Origin: Synaphobranchus kaupii
Lineage: Eukaryota > Chordata > Actinopteri > Anguilliformes > Synaphobranchidae
Assembly: GCA_029718625.1 (NCBI GenBank)
Contig: CM056389.1
Location: 6,570,014-6,634,013 of the forward strand
Length of the DNA: 64,000 bases
Reading direction: 5' to 3'
Position 1 is the stretch's first letter, and each line of letters starts with the position of its first letter. Position numbers and translations under genes: made by a program. Under the pieces are notes generated by a model, which searched no databases, was not told the DNA's origin, and saw only the letters and a list, made by a program, of their open reading frames with translations. This document shows positions 22,570 to 35,417 of the stretch, in pieces.

Positions 22570-22837
22570 TGGAGTCTGTTCAGTAGAATCTCATGATCTA
22601 TTGTATCAAAAGCTGCACTTAGGTCAAGGAGTACTAGAACAGACAGAGTTTCGGTCGGCTGATAATAGTAAATTGTTAATAACTTCAACAAGTGCCGTTT
22701 CAGTGCTATGGTAGGGTCTAAATCCTGACTGGAACATTTCATGGATATGGTTTGAGCTAAGGTATGCACCAAGTTGTTTCGCAACAGCTTTATCTAATAT
22801 TTTTGATAAAAATGGAAGATTTGAAATGAGTCTATAG
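22570..22837 (-). pseudogene. LINE A RT fragment (copy II)
   Basis: Minus strand: [19 protein letters not shown], then [20 protein letters not shown], then (next frame) [20 protein letters not shown]. It is cleaner than copy I and shows the expected order of RT motifs 1, 2 and A. One frameshift lies around SADRNSV. Confidence 0.72.
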
Positions 22838-25800
22838 TTCAAGGTTATATTTATTATCCCCGAAGGGCAATTTGTTTTACAGCCGACAGTAACCACATAA
22901 CCATCAGATAAACAATAATAAATAGACAACACGTACAATATAAAAATCACATCGAGTTATTTAAAAGGCCAATGGCAGCAGGAACAAATTACTGGCAGCT
23001 ACACAACCTCAACAGCCCGATCTTTAATCACCTCAGGAGTCATCAATTACAGAGCCCAGATATATATACTGCTACACAACCTCAACAACCCGATCTTTAA
23101 TCACCTCAGGAGTCATCAATTACAGAGCCCAGATATTTATACTGCTACACAACCTCAACAACCCGATCTTTAATCACCTCAGGAGTCATCAATTACAGAG
23201 CCCAGATATTTATACTGCTACACAACCTCAACAGCCCGATCTTTAATCACCTCAGGAGTCATCAATTACAGAGCCCAGATATTTATACTGCTACACAACC
23301 TCAACAACCCGATCATTAATCACCTCAGGAGTCATCAATTACAGAGCCCAGATATTTATACTGCTACACAACCTCAACAGCCTGATCTTTAATCACCTCA
23401 GGAGTCATCAATTACAGAGCCCAGATATTTATACTGCCACACAACCTCAACCGCCCGATCTTTAATCACCTCAGGAGTCACCAATTACAGAGCCCAGATA
23501 TTTATACTGCTACACAACCTCAACAACCCGATCTTTAATCACCTCAGGAGTCATCAATTACAGAGCCCAGATATATATACTGCTACACAACCTCAACCGC
23601 CCGATCTTTAATCACCTCAGGAGTCATCAATTACAGAGCCCAGATATTTATACTGCTGCACAACCTCAACAGCCTGATCTTTAATCACCTCAGGAGTCAT
23701 CAATTACAGAGCCCAGATATTTATACTGCTACACAACCTCAACAACCCGATCTTTAATCACCTCAGGAGTCATCAATTACAGAGCCCAGATATTTATACT
23801 GCTGCACAACCTCAACAACCTGATCTTTAATCACCTCAGGAGTCATCAATTACAGAGCCCAGATATTTATACTGCTGCACAACCTCAACAACCCGATCTT
23901 TAATCACCTCAGGAGTCATCAATTACAGAGCCCAGATATTTATACTGCTACACAACCTCAACAGCCCGATCTTTAATCACCACAGGAGTCATCAATTACA
24001 GAGCCCAGATATTTATACTGCTGCACAACCTCAACAGCCTGATCTTTAATCACCTCAGGAGTCATCAATTACAGAGCCCAGATATTTGTACTGCTACACA
24101 ACCTCAACAACCCGATCTTTAATCACCTCAGGAGTCATCAATTACAGAGCCCAGATATTTATACTGCTACACAACCTCAACAACCCGATCTTTAATCACC
24201 TCAGGAGTCATCAATTACAGAGCCCAGATATTTATACTGCTACACAACCTCAACAGCCCGATCTTTAATCACCTCAGGAGTCACCAATTACAGAGCCCAG
24301 ATATTTATACTGCTACACAACCTCAACAACCCGATCTTTAATCACCTCAGGAGTCATCAATTACAGAGCCCAGATATATATACTGCTACACAACCTCAAC
24401 CGCCCGATCTTTAATCACCTCAGGAGTCATCAATTACAGAGCCCAGATATATATACTGCTACACAACCTCAACCGCCCGATCTTTAATCACCTCAGGAGT
24501 CATCAATTACAGAGCCCAGATATTTATACTGCTACACAACCTCAACAACCCGATCTTTAATCACCTCAGGAGTCATCAATTACAGAGCCCAGATATTTAT
24601 ACTGCTACACAACCTCAACAGCCCGATCTTTAATCACCTCAGGAGTCACCAATTACAGAGCCCAGATATTTATACTGCTACACAACCTCAACAACCCGAT
24701 CTTTAATCACCTCAGGAGTCATCAATTACAGAGCCCAGATATTTATACTGCTGCACAACCTCAACAGCCCGATCTTTAATCACCTCAGGAGTCATCAATT
24801 ACAGAGCCCAGATATATATACTGCTACACAACCTCAACAGCCCGATCTTTAATCACCTCAGGAGTCATCAATTACAGAGCCCAGATATTTATACTGCTAC
24901 AAAACCTCAACAACCCGATCTTTAATCACCTCAGGAGTCATCAATTACAGAGCCCAGATATTTATACTGCTACACAACCTCAACAGCCCGATCTTTAATC
25001 ACCTCAGGAGTCATCAATTACAGAGCCCAGATATATATACTGCTACACAACCTCAACAGCCCGATCTTTAATCACCTCAGGAGTCATCAATTACAGAGCC
25101 CAGATATTTATACTGCTACAAAACCTCAACAACCCGATCTTTAATCACCTCAGGAGTCATCAATTACAGAGCCCAGATATTTATACTGCTACACAACCTC
25201 AACAGCCCGATCTTTAATCACCACAGGAGTCATCAATTACAGAGCCCAGATATTTATACTGCTGCACAACCTCAACAGCCCGATCTTTAATCACCTCAGG
25301 AGTCATCAATTACAGAGCCCAGATATTTATACTGCTGCACAACCTCAACAGCCCGATCTTTAATCACCTCAGGAGTCATCAATTACAGAGCCCAGATATT
25401 TATACTGCTGCACAACCTCAACAACCCGATCTTTAATCACCTCAGGAGTCATCAATTACAGAGCCCAGATATTTATACTGCTGCACAACCTCAACAACCC
25501 GATCTTTAATCACCTCAGGAGTCATCAATTACAGAGCCCAGATATTTATACTGCTACACAACCTCAACAACCCGATCTTTAATCACCTCAGGAGTCATCA
25601 ATTACAGAGCCCAGATATTTATACTGCTACACAACCTCAACAGCCCGATCTTTAATCACCTCAGGAGTCATCAATTACAGAGCCCAGATATTTATACTGC
25701 TACACAACCTCAACAACCCGATCTTTAATCACCTCAGGAGTCATCAATTACAGAGCCCAGATATATATACTGCTACACAACCTCAACCGCCCGATCTTTA

Positions 25801-28078
25801 ATCACCTCAGGAGTCATCAATTACAGAGCCCAGATATTTATACTGCTACACAACCTCAACAACCCGATCTTTAATCACCTCAGAAGTCATCAATTACAGA
25901 GCCCAGATATTTATACTGCTGCACAACCTCAACAACCCGATCTTTAATCACCTCAGGAGTCATCAATTACAGAGCCCAGATATTTATACTGCCACACAAC
26001 CTCAACAACCCGATCTTTAATCACCTCAGGAGTCATCAATTACAGAGCCCAGATATTTATACTGCTACACAACCTCAACAACCCGATCTTTAATCACCTC
26101 AGGAGTCATCAATTACAGAGCCCAGATATTTATACTGCTACACAACCTCAACAGCCCGATCTTTAATCACCACAGGAGTCATCAATTACAGAGCCCAGAT
26201 ATTTATACTGCTGCACAACCTCAACAGCCCGATCTTTAATCACCTCAGGAGTCATCAATTACAGAGCCCAGATATTTATACTGCTGCACAACCTCAACAA
26301 CCCGATCTTTAATCACCTCAGGAGTCATCAATTACAGAGCCCAGATATTTATACTGCTGCACAACCTCAACAACCCGATCTTTAATCACCTCAGGAGTCA
26401 TCAATTACAGAGCCCAGATATTTATACTGCTGCACAACCTCAACAACCCGATCTTTAATCACCTCAGGAGTCATCAATTACAGAGCCCAGATATTTATAC
26501 TGCTACACAACCTCAACAACCCGATCTTTAATCACCTCAGGAGTCATCAATTACAGAGCCCAGATATTTATACTGCTACACAACCTCAACAGCCCGATCT
26601 TTAATCACCTCAGGAGTCATCAATTACAGAGCCCAGATATTTATACTGCTACACAACCTCAACAACCCGATCTTTAATCACCTCAGGAGTCATCAATTAC
26701 AGAGCCCAGATATATATACTGCTACACAACCTCAACCGCCCGATCTTTAATCACCTCAGGAGTCATCAATTACAGAGCCCAGATATTTATACTGCTACAC
26801 AACCTCAACAACCCGATCTTTAATCACCTCAGAAGTCATCAATTACAGAGCCCAGATATTTATACTGCTGCACAAGCTCAACAGCCCGATCTTTAATCAC
26901 CTCAGGAGTCATCAATTACAGAGCCCAGATATTTATACTGCCACACAACCTCAACAACCCGATCTTTAATCACCTCAGGAGTCATCAATTACAGAGCCCA
27001 GATATTTATACTGCTACACAACCTCAACAACCCGATCTTTAATCACCTCAGGAGTCATCAATTACAGAGCCCAGATATTTATACTGCTGCACAACCTCAA
27101 CAACCCGATCTTTAATCACCTCAGGAGTCATCAATTACAGAGCCCAGATATTTATACTGCTGCACAACCTCAACAGCCTGATCTTTAATCACCTCAGGAG
27201 TCATCAATTACAGAGCCCAGATATTTATACTGCCACACAACCTCAACAGCCCGATATTTAATCACCTCAGGAGTCATCAATTACAGAGCCCAGATATTTA
27301 TACTGCCACACAACCTCAACAGCCCGATCTTTAATCACCTCAGGAGTCATCAATTACAGAGCCCAGATATTTATACTGCTGCACAACCTCAACAGCCCGA
27401 TCTTTAATCACCACAGGAGTCATCAATTGCAGGGCCCAGATATTTATACTGCTGCACAACCTCAACAGCCTGATCTTTAATCACCTCAGGAGTCATCAAT
27501 TACAGAGCCCAGATATTTATACTGCTGCACAACCTCAACAACCCGATCTTTAATCACCTCAGGAGTCATCAATTACAGAGCCCAGATATTTATACTGCAG
27601 CACAACCTCAACAGCCCGATCTTTAATCACCTCAGGAGTCATCAGTTACAGAGCCCAGATATTTATACTGCTACACAACCTCAACAACCCGATCTTTAAT
27701 CACCTCAGGAGTCATCAATTACAGAGCCCAGATATTTATACTGCCACACAACCTCAACAACCCGATCTTTAGTCACCTCAGGAGTCATCAATTACAGAGC
27801 CCAGATATTTATACTGCCACACAACCTCAACAACCCGATCTTTAGTCACCTCAGGAGTCATCAATTACAGAGCCCAGATATTTATACTGCTACACAACCT
27901 CAACAACCCGATCATTGATCGCCACAGGAGAGATGACCGTAGAATGCTTCCTAAAATCTATTGTCATCTCTTTAGTTTTGGACACCTTGATGTCCAAGAA
28001 GGACGACTTGCACCAGTCCATGAATCCCGCCACTACAGGGCCATGATCAGGGTCATCACTGCTGAGAAGAGTTTGCTA
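22838..28078 (-). mobile_element. LINE B with 73-bp array, nested in LINE A (copy II)
   Basis: The same nesting as 8015-10831, with the A/B junctions at homologous sites. Most of the LINE B C-terminal coding part is missing: homology to copy I drops out after about 22983 and the array begins near 22997. The RT fragment DWCKSSFLDIKVSKTKEM is at about 27935-28040. Confidence 0.65.
22997..27925. repeat. 73-bp minisatellite M2 (copy II)
   Basis: About 67 units of the LINE-derived 73-bp repeat. Variant units (ATATATATAC for ATATTTATAC, CAACCGCCC, AGAAGTCATC) recur in the same order, for example 25560-25900 versus 26500-26840. This shows block duplication of roughly 0.95 kb inside the array. It is twice as long as copy I. 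Confidence 0.94.
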
Positions 28079-29136
28079 GTTTTCCAGTTTGTCAGGTTCA
28101 AGGTTTGCTTTCTTCAGTAATGGCTTAATAACTGCCATTTTTAGTGGCTCTGGTACATATCCTGCTACTAAGGATGTGTTAATGATTTTTAACATATGCT
28201 GGCCTAGTACGGGGAAAAGTTCTTTAAACAACTTTGTAGGGATTGGATCGAGTAGACAGGTAGTCGGTTTTGAGGACATAACCAGTTTAGAAAGCTCCTC
28301 CATGTCAATTGACGTAAAACAGTTTAAACCATTCTGATGATGGTTTTTCAGTCAAATTGTCCACAGTGCTAAAAAAAATTTGGGGTTGCATTTGTTTTGT
28401 TCAATTAATTTAGAGCGAAGGGCAGATCTAGCAGATGCAAGAGCTTGCTTGTACTGGAGGAGGCTATCTTTCCATGCAAGACAAAATACTTCTAGTTTAG
28501 CTGACCGCCATTTTCGCTCCAGTTTTCTTGTGGACTGCTTCAGGGCATGTCATTGTACCAGGGAGTACGGTTTTGCCGACAAAACTTCCTTCTTTTTAGA
28601 GGGGCAACCATATCAAGGGTGCTTCCGAGAGTTCAACTTAACTGGTTAGTCCATTCAACCAGCGATACTTCTGTGGTATTTTCTTTCCTTGAAAGGAATG
28701 ATTCTGGAAGCATATTTAAAAACGTTGCAAAACAAACAGAGTCAATAATAGAGGCAAAGGCTGTTCCTAGGGGATCGCCCTGTTTATCCACATGTATGTT
28801 AAAATCACCAACAATCACAACCTTGTCTGCCGAAATAGCAAGGCAAGACAAAAACTCAGCGAATTCTATTAGAAAATCCCAATAGGTCCCCGGTGGTCTG
28901 TAAACAGACAATAGGAGAAAGGACTGCATGCTACCCCTTATTTTAGCTAGGTCATGCTGCACACAATTCATAGAAAGAACTTCAAAAGATGAGAACGTAT
29001 TTCCATATTTGGGGGTTAAGCTTAAGGTGGACTGATAGATTGCTGCAACACCACCCCCTCTTCCTGACTGGCACGATACCTGAGTACTTAAAAAAACCTA
29101 TAGGAAACGCTTCATTAAGTGCGACATATTCACCAG
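28079..29136 (-). pseudogene. LINE A RT N-terminus and endonuclease (copy II)
   Basis: Minus strand: endonuclease LLSVYRPPG, VVIVGDFNIHVD (28971-28633), then the linker, then MEELSKLV, DPIPTKLFKE, ending LEPDKLEN at 28079. Frameshifts relative to copies I and III include a short deletion at 28548 (GGGCATGTC versus GGGCACGGGTAGTGTC). Confidence 0.7.
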
Positions 29137-29332
29137 GGCTGTGTCCAAATCAGTGCCCTGTCTCATGCGTACAGTGCACTGGCAGAAGTGCTGTTTAATT
29201 TGCAATGTTTAGCAGTCCGCAAAAAATATCCGCCATACTATTTTCCAACCGCACTGTGGAAGTGTCGTAAGCAGGTCATAAGACGTCCCACCAGTGTTGC
29301 CATGTCACGCGTTGTTTTTGTTGTATTAACAA
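29137..29332. mobile_element. Family F MITE, 3'-deleted (copy II)
   Basis: The left terminus GGCTGTGTCC follows CAG as in the other copies. Only about 195 bp remains, ending GTTGTATTAACAA directly at the CAG that is the right target duplication. The rest, including the right inverted repeat, is missing. Confidence 0.65.
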
Positions 29333-29446
29333 CAGGTCTTAGCCAAGTTTCAGTCAGACACAGTAGAGTAATAAGATTATCCGTGCTAATACCACAGTCT
29401 GCTTTACTTTTAGCATAGATGCGTGGGACAGACACAGTCTCAATAT
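29333..29446 (-). pseudogene. LINE A endonuclease N-terminus (copy II), cut by gypsy element
   Basis: Encodes SVPRIYAKSKADCGIS, then NLITLLCLTETWLRP on the minus strand. It ends abruptly at about 29446, where the gypsy fragment starts, and ORF1 is absent from copy II. Confidence 0.6.
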
Positions 29447-30252
29447 AACGCAGGACTCGGAGACAGACTCAGTTTGACGCTCCAGCGGAGCACTTTATTA
29501 TAAGCAAGGACAGGGAGAGCAAGGTCAGGGTCTGGAAACAGGGTTGGCAACACGAAGGGGCAGAGCCGATGAGGGGATGTAGGAGAGGCCGGTGACAACT
29601 GGAAGCGCGGCTGAAGCGGGCAGTGGCAGGGCAGGAAAACGCAGGCTGGCAGGTACTAGAAAACAGGACTGAAAACAGGTTAACAAGACTTAACAAACGT
29701 GACAACACTGGCCAAGTTCCAAGACAACAATGAACATGACTAAGCGTAATGAACTGGCAACGAGACGGCAGTGTAGCATAACGGTTAAGGAACTGGACTT
29801 GTGTGTGACGAATTTGGAGTCGATCAAGTTGGCGTTGGCTCCGGAGTCGATCAGGGCAGACTGTGTGTCCCACAGGAGGGTGGCCCTCAACTGGAAACGG
29901 GACTGGGCAGGAGGTGAAGAGGAGATCGGGCTCGTCCAGGTTTACCGGGGAGCCGCCCCTTTTGGGTGAACAGGACAGGAGGCCACATAGTGGCCTGGGA
30001 GACCACAGTAGAAGCAGGAACCAGGGGGGAATGAGCTAATGAGAGTGAGTGTGGAATGCAAACAGGGAAGGCGGGTGATTGGCTGGGAGGTTAAGAGAGG
30101 GGAATGAGGGAACTAGGAGGGAAACCACACCCAGCCTGCACAACATGGAAGACAAACAGGGAAACGCAAAAACATGACATGAAACGAGGGGAATAGGGAA
30201 AACACGGAGAACAATAGGGAAGTGGACTGGAAGGGGAGCTGGCGGACGTAAC
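29447..30252 (-). mobile_element. Internally deleted Ty3/gypsy-like LTR element
   Basis: Minus strand. It begins TGTTACGTCCGCC near 30252 and ends with an LTR-like segment containing AATAAAGTGCTCCGC and GAGTCCTGCG near 29450. Between them are a gag zinc knuckle CFYCGLPGHYVASC (C-x2-C-x4-H-x4-C, about 29980-30020) and a protease-like LIDSGANANLID (about 29815-29850). Most of gag, RT and integrase are missing and stops occur, so it is a dead remnant. Confidence 0.6.
29764..29812 (+). mobile_element. tRNA-derived SINE head fragment
   Basis: GCAGTGTAGCATAACGGTTA followed by AGGAACTGGACTTG matches the A-box region of a common fish tRNA-type SINE. No convincing B box follows (GGAGTCGATC is at best a relic). 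It sits inside the protease-side flank of the gypsy remnant. Confidence 0.4.
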
Positions 30253-30574
30253 ACTATGTATTGTATTCTACAATCAGCAAGTCCTTTAACTTTTTAGATC
30301 TTGTGGCTAGCTTGCTAAAATGATACGCATACATTTCTACATTGTTAGCTCGCTTGGGAAGTAGCTAGCCAGCTAGGGATCCCATATTCATTGGAGAAAC
30401 CAAAGTTGGACAGATATAGGACTTTCTGAGGGGGGGGGGCGATAATGACACCTATGTTGTGTCCAGAAAAAGTCCTGTAATTTCACAAAAGTGTTCAAAT
30501 TTCAGAGGTTTTCCTGTAGTTCATGTAAAGACCTTTCAAGATGAAACTCTCATAGGCTACGTTCACATTACAAG
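30253..30574. other. Unassigned sequence
   Basis: AT-rich sequence with no gene seen. It contains a G-run near 30432. Confidence 0.35.
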
Positions 30575-30860
30575 CAAATGTGGCCCAAATCCGATTTTCC
30601 TATTGAACTCTATGGAAAAATAAGTCTGGAGAAGACACCCTTCAAGTTATCCATCCATAAGCAGAGTGATGGTTTAAGGCTTGTTTGATACATCAGACCC
30701 TTGATGACTTAGAGCCATTTAGCCAACCATGTTTCTCATACTGTTCCAGTGTAATTTACAGCTAAATCTAGTCCCACCCCCCAATTCCCATAGAGATCCA
30801 TTCAAATGCAGAGACGTTATAGTATCGCTTGTAACAGTACCAGAAAATAAGATATCTGGG
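30575..30860 (-). repeat. Interspersed repeat D, inverted copy
   Basis: Shares TTACAGCTAAATCTAGTCCC and GTTATAGTATCGCTTGTAAC with the copies at 16601-17028 and 41200-41668, in the opposite orientation. Confidence 0.55.
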
Positions 30861-31110
30861 GCCCTATCTTGGCGATCTTGGCGCTTCGTCTAAGCTCATG
30901 GCGTTAAGTGCATTTAGGGCGTGTCCATGTCCAATTTTGCTATTTTAACGGCGTGTTTTTTGGGCGCTAAGCACGGCGCAAGGTGCAAATGGGCTGAACC
31001 TAGTCGCTTCATTAATTATAGGTGTGTCTTGGGCGTGACATGCAATAAACCAATCAAAATGTCATATCCCATTCCCTTTAAAAGCCTGCTTTTCCACCTT
31101 GGCGGATTGC
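30861..31110. mobile_element. Non-autonomous DNA-transposon-like fragment
   Basis: GGGCCCTATCTTGGCG followed by GC-rich GGCGC words and GGGCGTGTCC resembles a widespread fish MITE that starts GGGCCCTATCTTGC. I think it is Harbinger-related but cannot confirm this. The second terminus is not visible. Confidence 0.4.
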
Positions 31111-31121
31111 TTACAGTATAT

Positions 31122-31180
31122 CAGGGATCTCAAACTCAAATCTTTATTTTTTTTTCAAATCCTTGAGTTTGAGATCCCTG
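31122..31180. mobile_element. 59-bp hairpin MITE remnant with hAT-like ends
   Basis: Arms CAGGGATCTCAAACTCAA (31122-31139) and TTGAGTTTGAGATCCCTG (31163-31180) are perfect inverted repeats around a T-rich spacer. CAGGGNTCTCAAACTC is a hAT-style terminus. The flanking octamers match at only 5 of 8 bases, so the target duplication is weak. Confidence 0.5.
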
Positions 31181-31530
31181 GCTTATATGATGACGAAACA
31201 GACATGCTCATGCGTGTTTAGTGCGATCAAGGAATAGGCTATATGGATCAATAGTAGCCGATGATCAAAATTATTCGGACTAACCATTATGAGTTCCCAG
31301 TAATTCCCGACAGTGCTGTTATTTTACAAAATATATGCGGTTAAATTTCGTTCATTAGGCCTACCTGCATTCTAATTTTGATTAATAACATAACGTTATT
31401 TTGCCTTAATGATGACACTAAATACAATAAAGCTGTCAGGTTGGCAACCCATAGGTTCACGCATATTTTCCCTTGTTTTATAATGTCCTGCTTATGGAAA
31501 TGTGACCAACTTGTTTTACTGGTAGCGTAA
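31181..31530. other. Unassigned sequence
   Basis: No gene or named repeat. It ends abruptly at the third 73-bp array. Confidence 0.35.
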
Positions 31531-34215
31531 TGCAGAGCCCAGATATTTATACTGCTGCACAACCTCAAGAGCCCGATCTTTAATCACCTCAGGAGTCATC
31601 AATTACAGAGCCCAGATATTTATACTGCTGCACAACCTCAAGAGCCCGATCTTTAATCACCTCAGGAGTCATCAATTACAGAGCCCAGATATTTATACTG
31701 CTGCACCACCTCAACAAACCAATCTTTAATCACCACAGGAGTCATCAATTACAGAGCCCAGATATTTATACTGCTGCACAACCTCAACAGCCCGATCTTT
31801 AATCACCTCAGGAGTCATCAATTACAGAGCCCAGATATTTATACTGCTGCACACCCTCAACAGCCCGATCTTTAATCACCTCAGGAGTCATCAATTACAG
31901 AGCCCAGATATTTATACTGCTGCACACCCTCAACAACCCGATCTTTAATCATCTCAGGAGTCATCAATTACAGAGCCCAGATATTTATACTGCTACACAA
32001 CCTCAACAGCCCGATCTTTAATCACCTCAGGAGTCACCAATTACAGAGCCCAGATATTTATACTGCTACACAACCTCAACAGCCCGATCTTTAATCACCT
32101 CAGGAGTCACCAATTACAGAACCCAGATATTTATACTGCTGCACAACCTCAACAGCCCGATCTTTAATCACCTCAGGAGTCACCAATTACAGAGCCCAGA
32201 TATTTATACTGCTACACAACCTCAACAACCCAATCTTTAATCACCTCAGGAGTCATCAATTACAGAGCCCAGATATTTATACTGCTGCACAACCTCAACA
32301 GCCCGATCTTTAATCACCTCAGGAGTCATCAATTAGAGAGCCCAGATATTTATACTGCTGCACGACCTCAACAAACCAATCTTTAATCACCACAGGAGTC
32401 ACCAATTACAGAGCCCAGATATTTATACTGCACAACCTCAACAGCCCGATCTTTAATCACCTCAGGAGTCATCAATTACAGAGCCCAGATATTTATACTG
32501 CTGCACAACCTCAACAGCCTGATCATTAATCACCTCAGGAGTCATCAATTACAGAGCCCAGATATTTATACTGCTACACAACCTCAACAACCCGATCTTT
32601 AATCACCTCAGGAGTCATCAATTACAGAGCCCAGATATTTATACTGCTACACAACCTCAACAACCCGATCTTTAATCACCTCAGGAGTCATCAATTACAG
32701 AGCCCAGATATTTATACTGCTGCACAACCTCAACAACCCGATCTTTAATCACCTCAGGAGTCATCAATTACAGAGCCCAGATATTTATACTGCTACACAA
32801 CCTCAACAGCTTGATCATTAATCACCTCAGGAGTCATCAATTACAGAGCCCAGATATTTATACTGCTGCACAACCTCAACAGCCCGATCTTTAATCACCT
32901 CAGGAATCATCAATTACAGAGCCCAGATATTTATACTGCTACACAACCTCAACAGCCTGATCTTTAATCACCTCAGGAGTCATCAATTACAGAGCCCAGA
33001 TATTTATACTGCTGCACAACCTCAACAGCCCGATCTTTAATCACCTCAGGAGTCATCAATTACAGAGCCCAGATATTATACTGCTACACAACCTCAACAG
33101 CCCGATCTTTAATCACCTCAAGAGTCATCAATTACAGAGCCCAGATATTTATACTGCTGCACAACCTCAACAGCCTGATCTTTAATCACCTCAGGAGCCA
33201 TCCATTACAGAGCCCAGATATTTATACTGCTACACAACCTCAACAGCCCGATCTTTAATCACCTCAGGAGTCATCAATTACAGAGCCCAGATATTTATAC
33301 TGCTACACAACCTCAACAACCCGATCTTTAATCACCTCAGGAGTCATCAATTACAGAGCCCAGATATTTATACTGCTACACAACCTCAACAACCCGATCT
33401 TTAATCACCTCAGGAGTCATCCATTACAGAGCCCAGATATTTATACTGCTACACAACCTCAACAACCCGATCTTTAATCACCTCAGGAGTCATCAATTAG
33501 AGCCCAGATATTTATACTGCTGCACAACCTCAACAACCCGATCTTTAATCACCTCAGGAGCCATCAATTACAGAGCCCAGATATTTATACTGCTGCACAA
33601 CCTCAACAACCCGATCTTTAATCACCTCAGGAGTCATCCATTACAGAGCCCAGATATTTATACTGCTGCACAACCTCAACAGCCCGATCTTTAATCACCT
33701 CAGGAGTCATCCATTACAGAGCCCAGATATTTATACTGCTGCACAACCTCAACAACCCGATCATTAATCACCTCAGGAGTCATCAATTACAGAGCCCAGA
33801 TATTTATACTGCTACACAACCTCAACAGCCCGATCTTTAATCACCTCAGGAGTCATCAATTACAGAGCCCAGATATTTATACTGCTGCACAACCTCAACA
33901 GCCCAATCTTTAATCACCTCAGGAGTCATCAATTACAGAGCCCAGATATTTATACTGCTGCACAACCTCAACAACCTGATCATTAATCACCTCAGGAGTC
34001 ATCAATTACAGAGCCCAGATATTTATACTGCTGCACAACCTCAACAACCCGATCTTTAATCACCTCAGGAGTCATCAATTACAGAGCCCAGATATTTATA
34101 CTGCTACACAACCTCAACAACCCGATCTTTAATCACCTCAGGAGTCATCAATTACAGAGCCCAGATATTTATACTGCTGCACAACCTCAACAACCCGATC
34201 ATTGATCACCTCAGG
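31531..34215. repeat. 73-bp minisatellite M2 (copy III)
   Basis: About 37 units. The left edge begins mid-unit (GCAGAGCCCAGATATTTATA) against unrelated DNA, so this duplication was truncated inside the array. The right edge is intact: the minus frame reads DFRKHSTVISPEVINDRVVE, then QQYKYLGSVIDD, straight into the repeats. This is the clearest view of the array's LINE origin. Confidence 0.94.
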
Positions 34216-34365
34216 AGAGATGACCGTAGAATGCTTCCTAAAATCTATTGTCATCTCTTTAGTTTTGGACACCTTGATGTCCAAGAAGGACGACTTGCAC
34301 CAGTCCATGAATCCCGCCACTACAGGGCCATGATCAGGGTCATCACTGCTGAGAAGAGTTTGCTA
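34216..34365 (-). pseudogene. LINE B RT fragment (copy III)
   Basis: Minus frame MAGFMDWCKSSFLDIKVSKT, then KEMTIDFRKH; it joins the array on the left and LINE A (LEPDKLEN) on the right. Confidence 0.65.
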
Positions 34366-35414
34366 GTTTTCCAGTTTGTCAGGTTCAAGGTTTGGTTTCT
34401 TCAGTAATGGCTTAATAACTGCCATTTGTAGTGACTCTGGTACATATCCTGCTAATAAGGACACGTTAATGATTTTTAACATATGCTGTCCTAGTACGGG
34501 GGAAAGTTCTTTAACCAATTTTGTAGGGATTGGATCAGACAGGAGTAGACAGGTAGTCGGTTTTGAGGACCTAACCAGTTTTGACAGCTCCTCCATGTCA
34601 ATTGGCGTAAAACAGTTTAAACCATTCTGATGATGGTTTTTTTCGTCAAATTGTCCACAGTGCTAAAATTCACTTCAATTAATTTAGAGCGAAGGGCAGA
34701 TCTAGCAGATGCAAGAGCTTGCTTGTAGTGGAGGAGGCTATCTTTCCATGCAAGACAAAATACTTCTAGTTTAGCTGACCGCCATTTTCACTCCAGTTTT
34801 CTTGTGGACTGCTTCAGGGCGCGGGTACTGTCATTGTACCAGGGAGTACGGTTTTGCTGACAAAACTTCCTTCTATTTAGAGGGGCAACCATATCAAGGG
34901 TGCTTCCGAGAGTTAAACTTAACTGGTTAGTCAATTCATCCAGTGATACTTCAGTGGTATTTTCTTTCCTTGAAAGGAATGATTCTGGAAGCATATTTAT
35001 AAACGTTGCAAAACGAACAGAGTCAATAATAGAGGCAAAGGCTGTTCCTAGGGGATCACCCTGTTTATCCACACGTATGTTAAAATCACCAACAATCACA
35101 ACCTTGTCTGCCGAAATATCAAGGCAAGACAAGAACTCAGCGAATTCTATTAGAAAATCTGAATAGGGCCCAGGTGGTCTGTAAACAGACAATAGGGAAA
35201 AGGACAGCATGCTACCCCTTATTTTAGCTAGGTCATGCTGCACACAATTCATTGAAAGAACTTCAAAAGATGAGAACGTATTTCCATATTTGGGGGGTTA
35301 AGCTTAAGGTGGACTGATAGATTGCCGCAACACCATCCCCTCTTCCTGACTGGCGCGATACCTGAGTACTTAAAAAACCTATAGGAAACGCTTCATTAAG
35401 TGCGACATATTCAC
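34366..35414 (-). pseudogene. LINE A RT N-terminus and endonuclease (copy III)
   Basis: Minus frames carry LLSVYRPPG, VIVGDFNIRVDKQ, NRTPWYNDSTRALKQ (35252-34788), then MEELSKLV, DPIPTKLVKE, LEPDKLEN (34596-34363). A deletion near 34665 (GTGCTAAAATTCACTTC) removes part of the linker compared with copy I. Confidence 0.72.
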
Positions 35415-35417
35415 CAG

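Noticed and set aside
29764..29812. A tRNA gene
   Set aside because: Only the A-box half is present; there is no anticodon arm, no convincing B box and no acceptor stem, so it is a SINE remnant.
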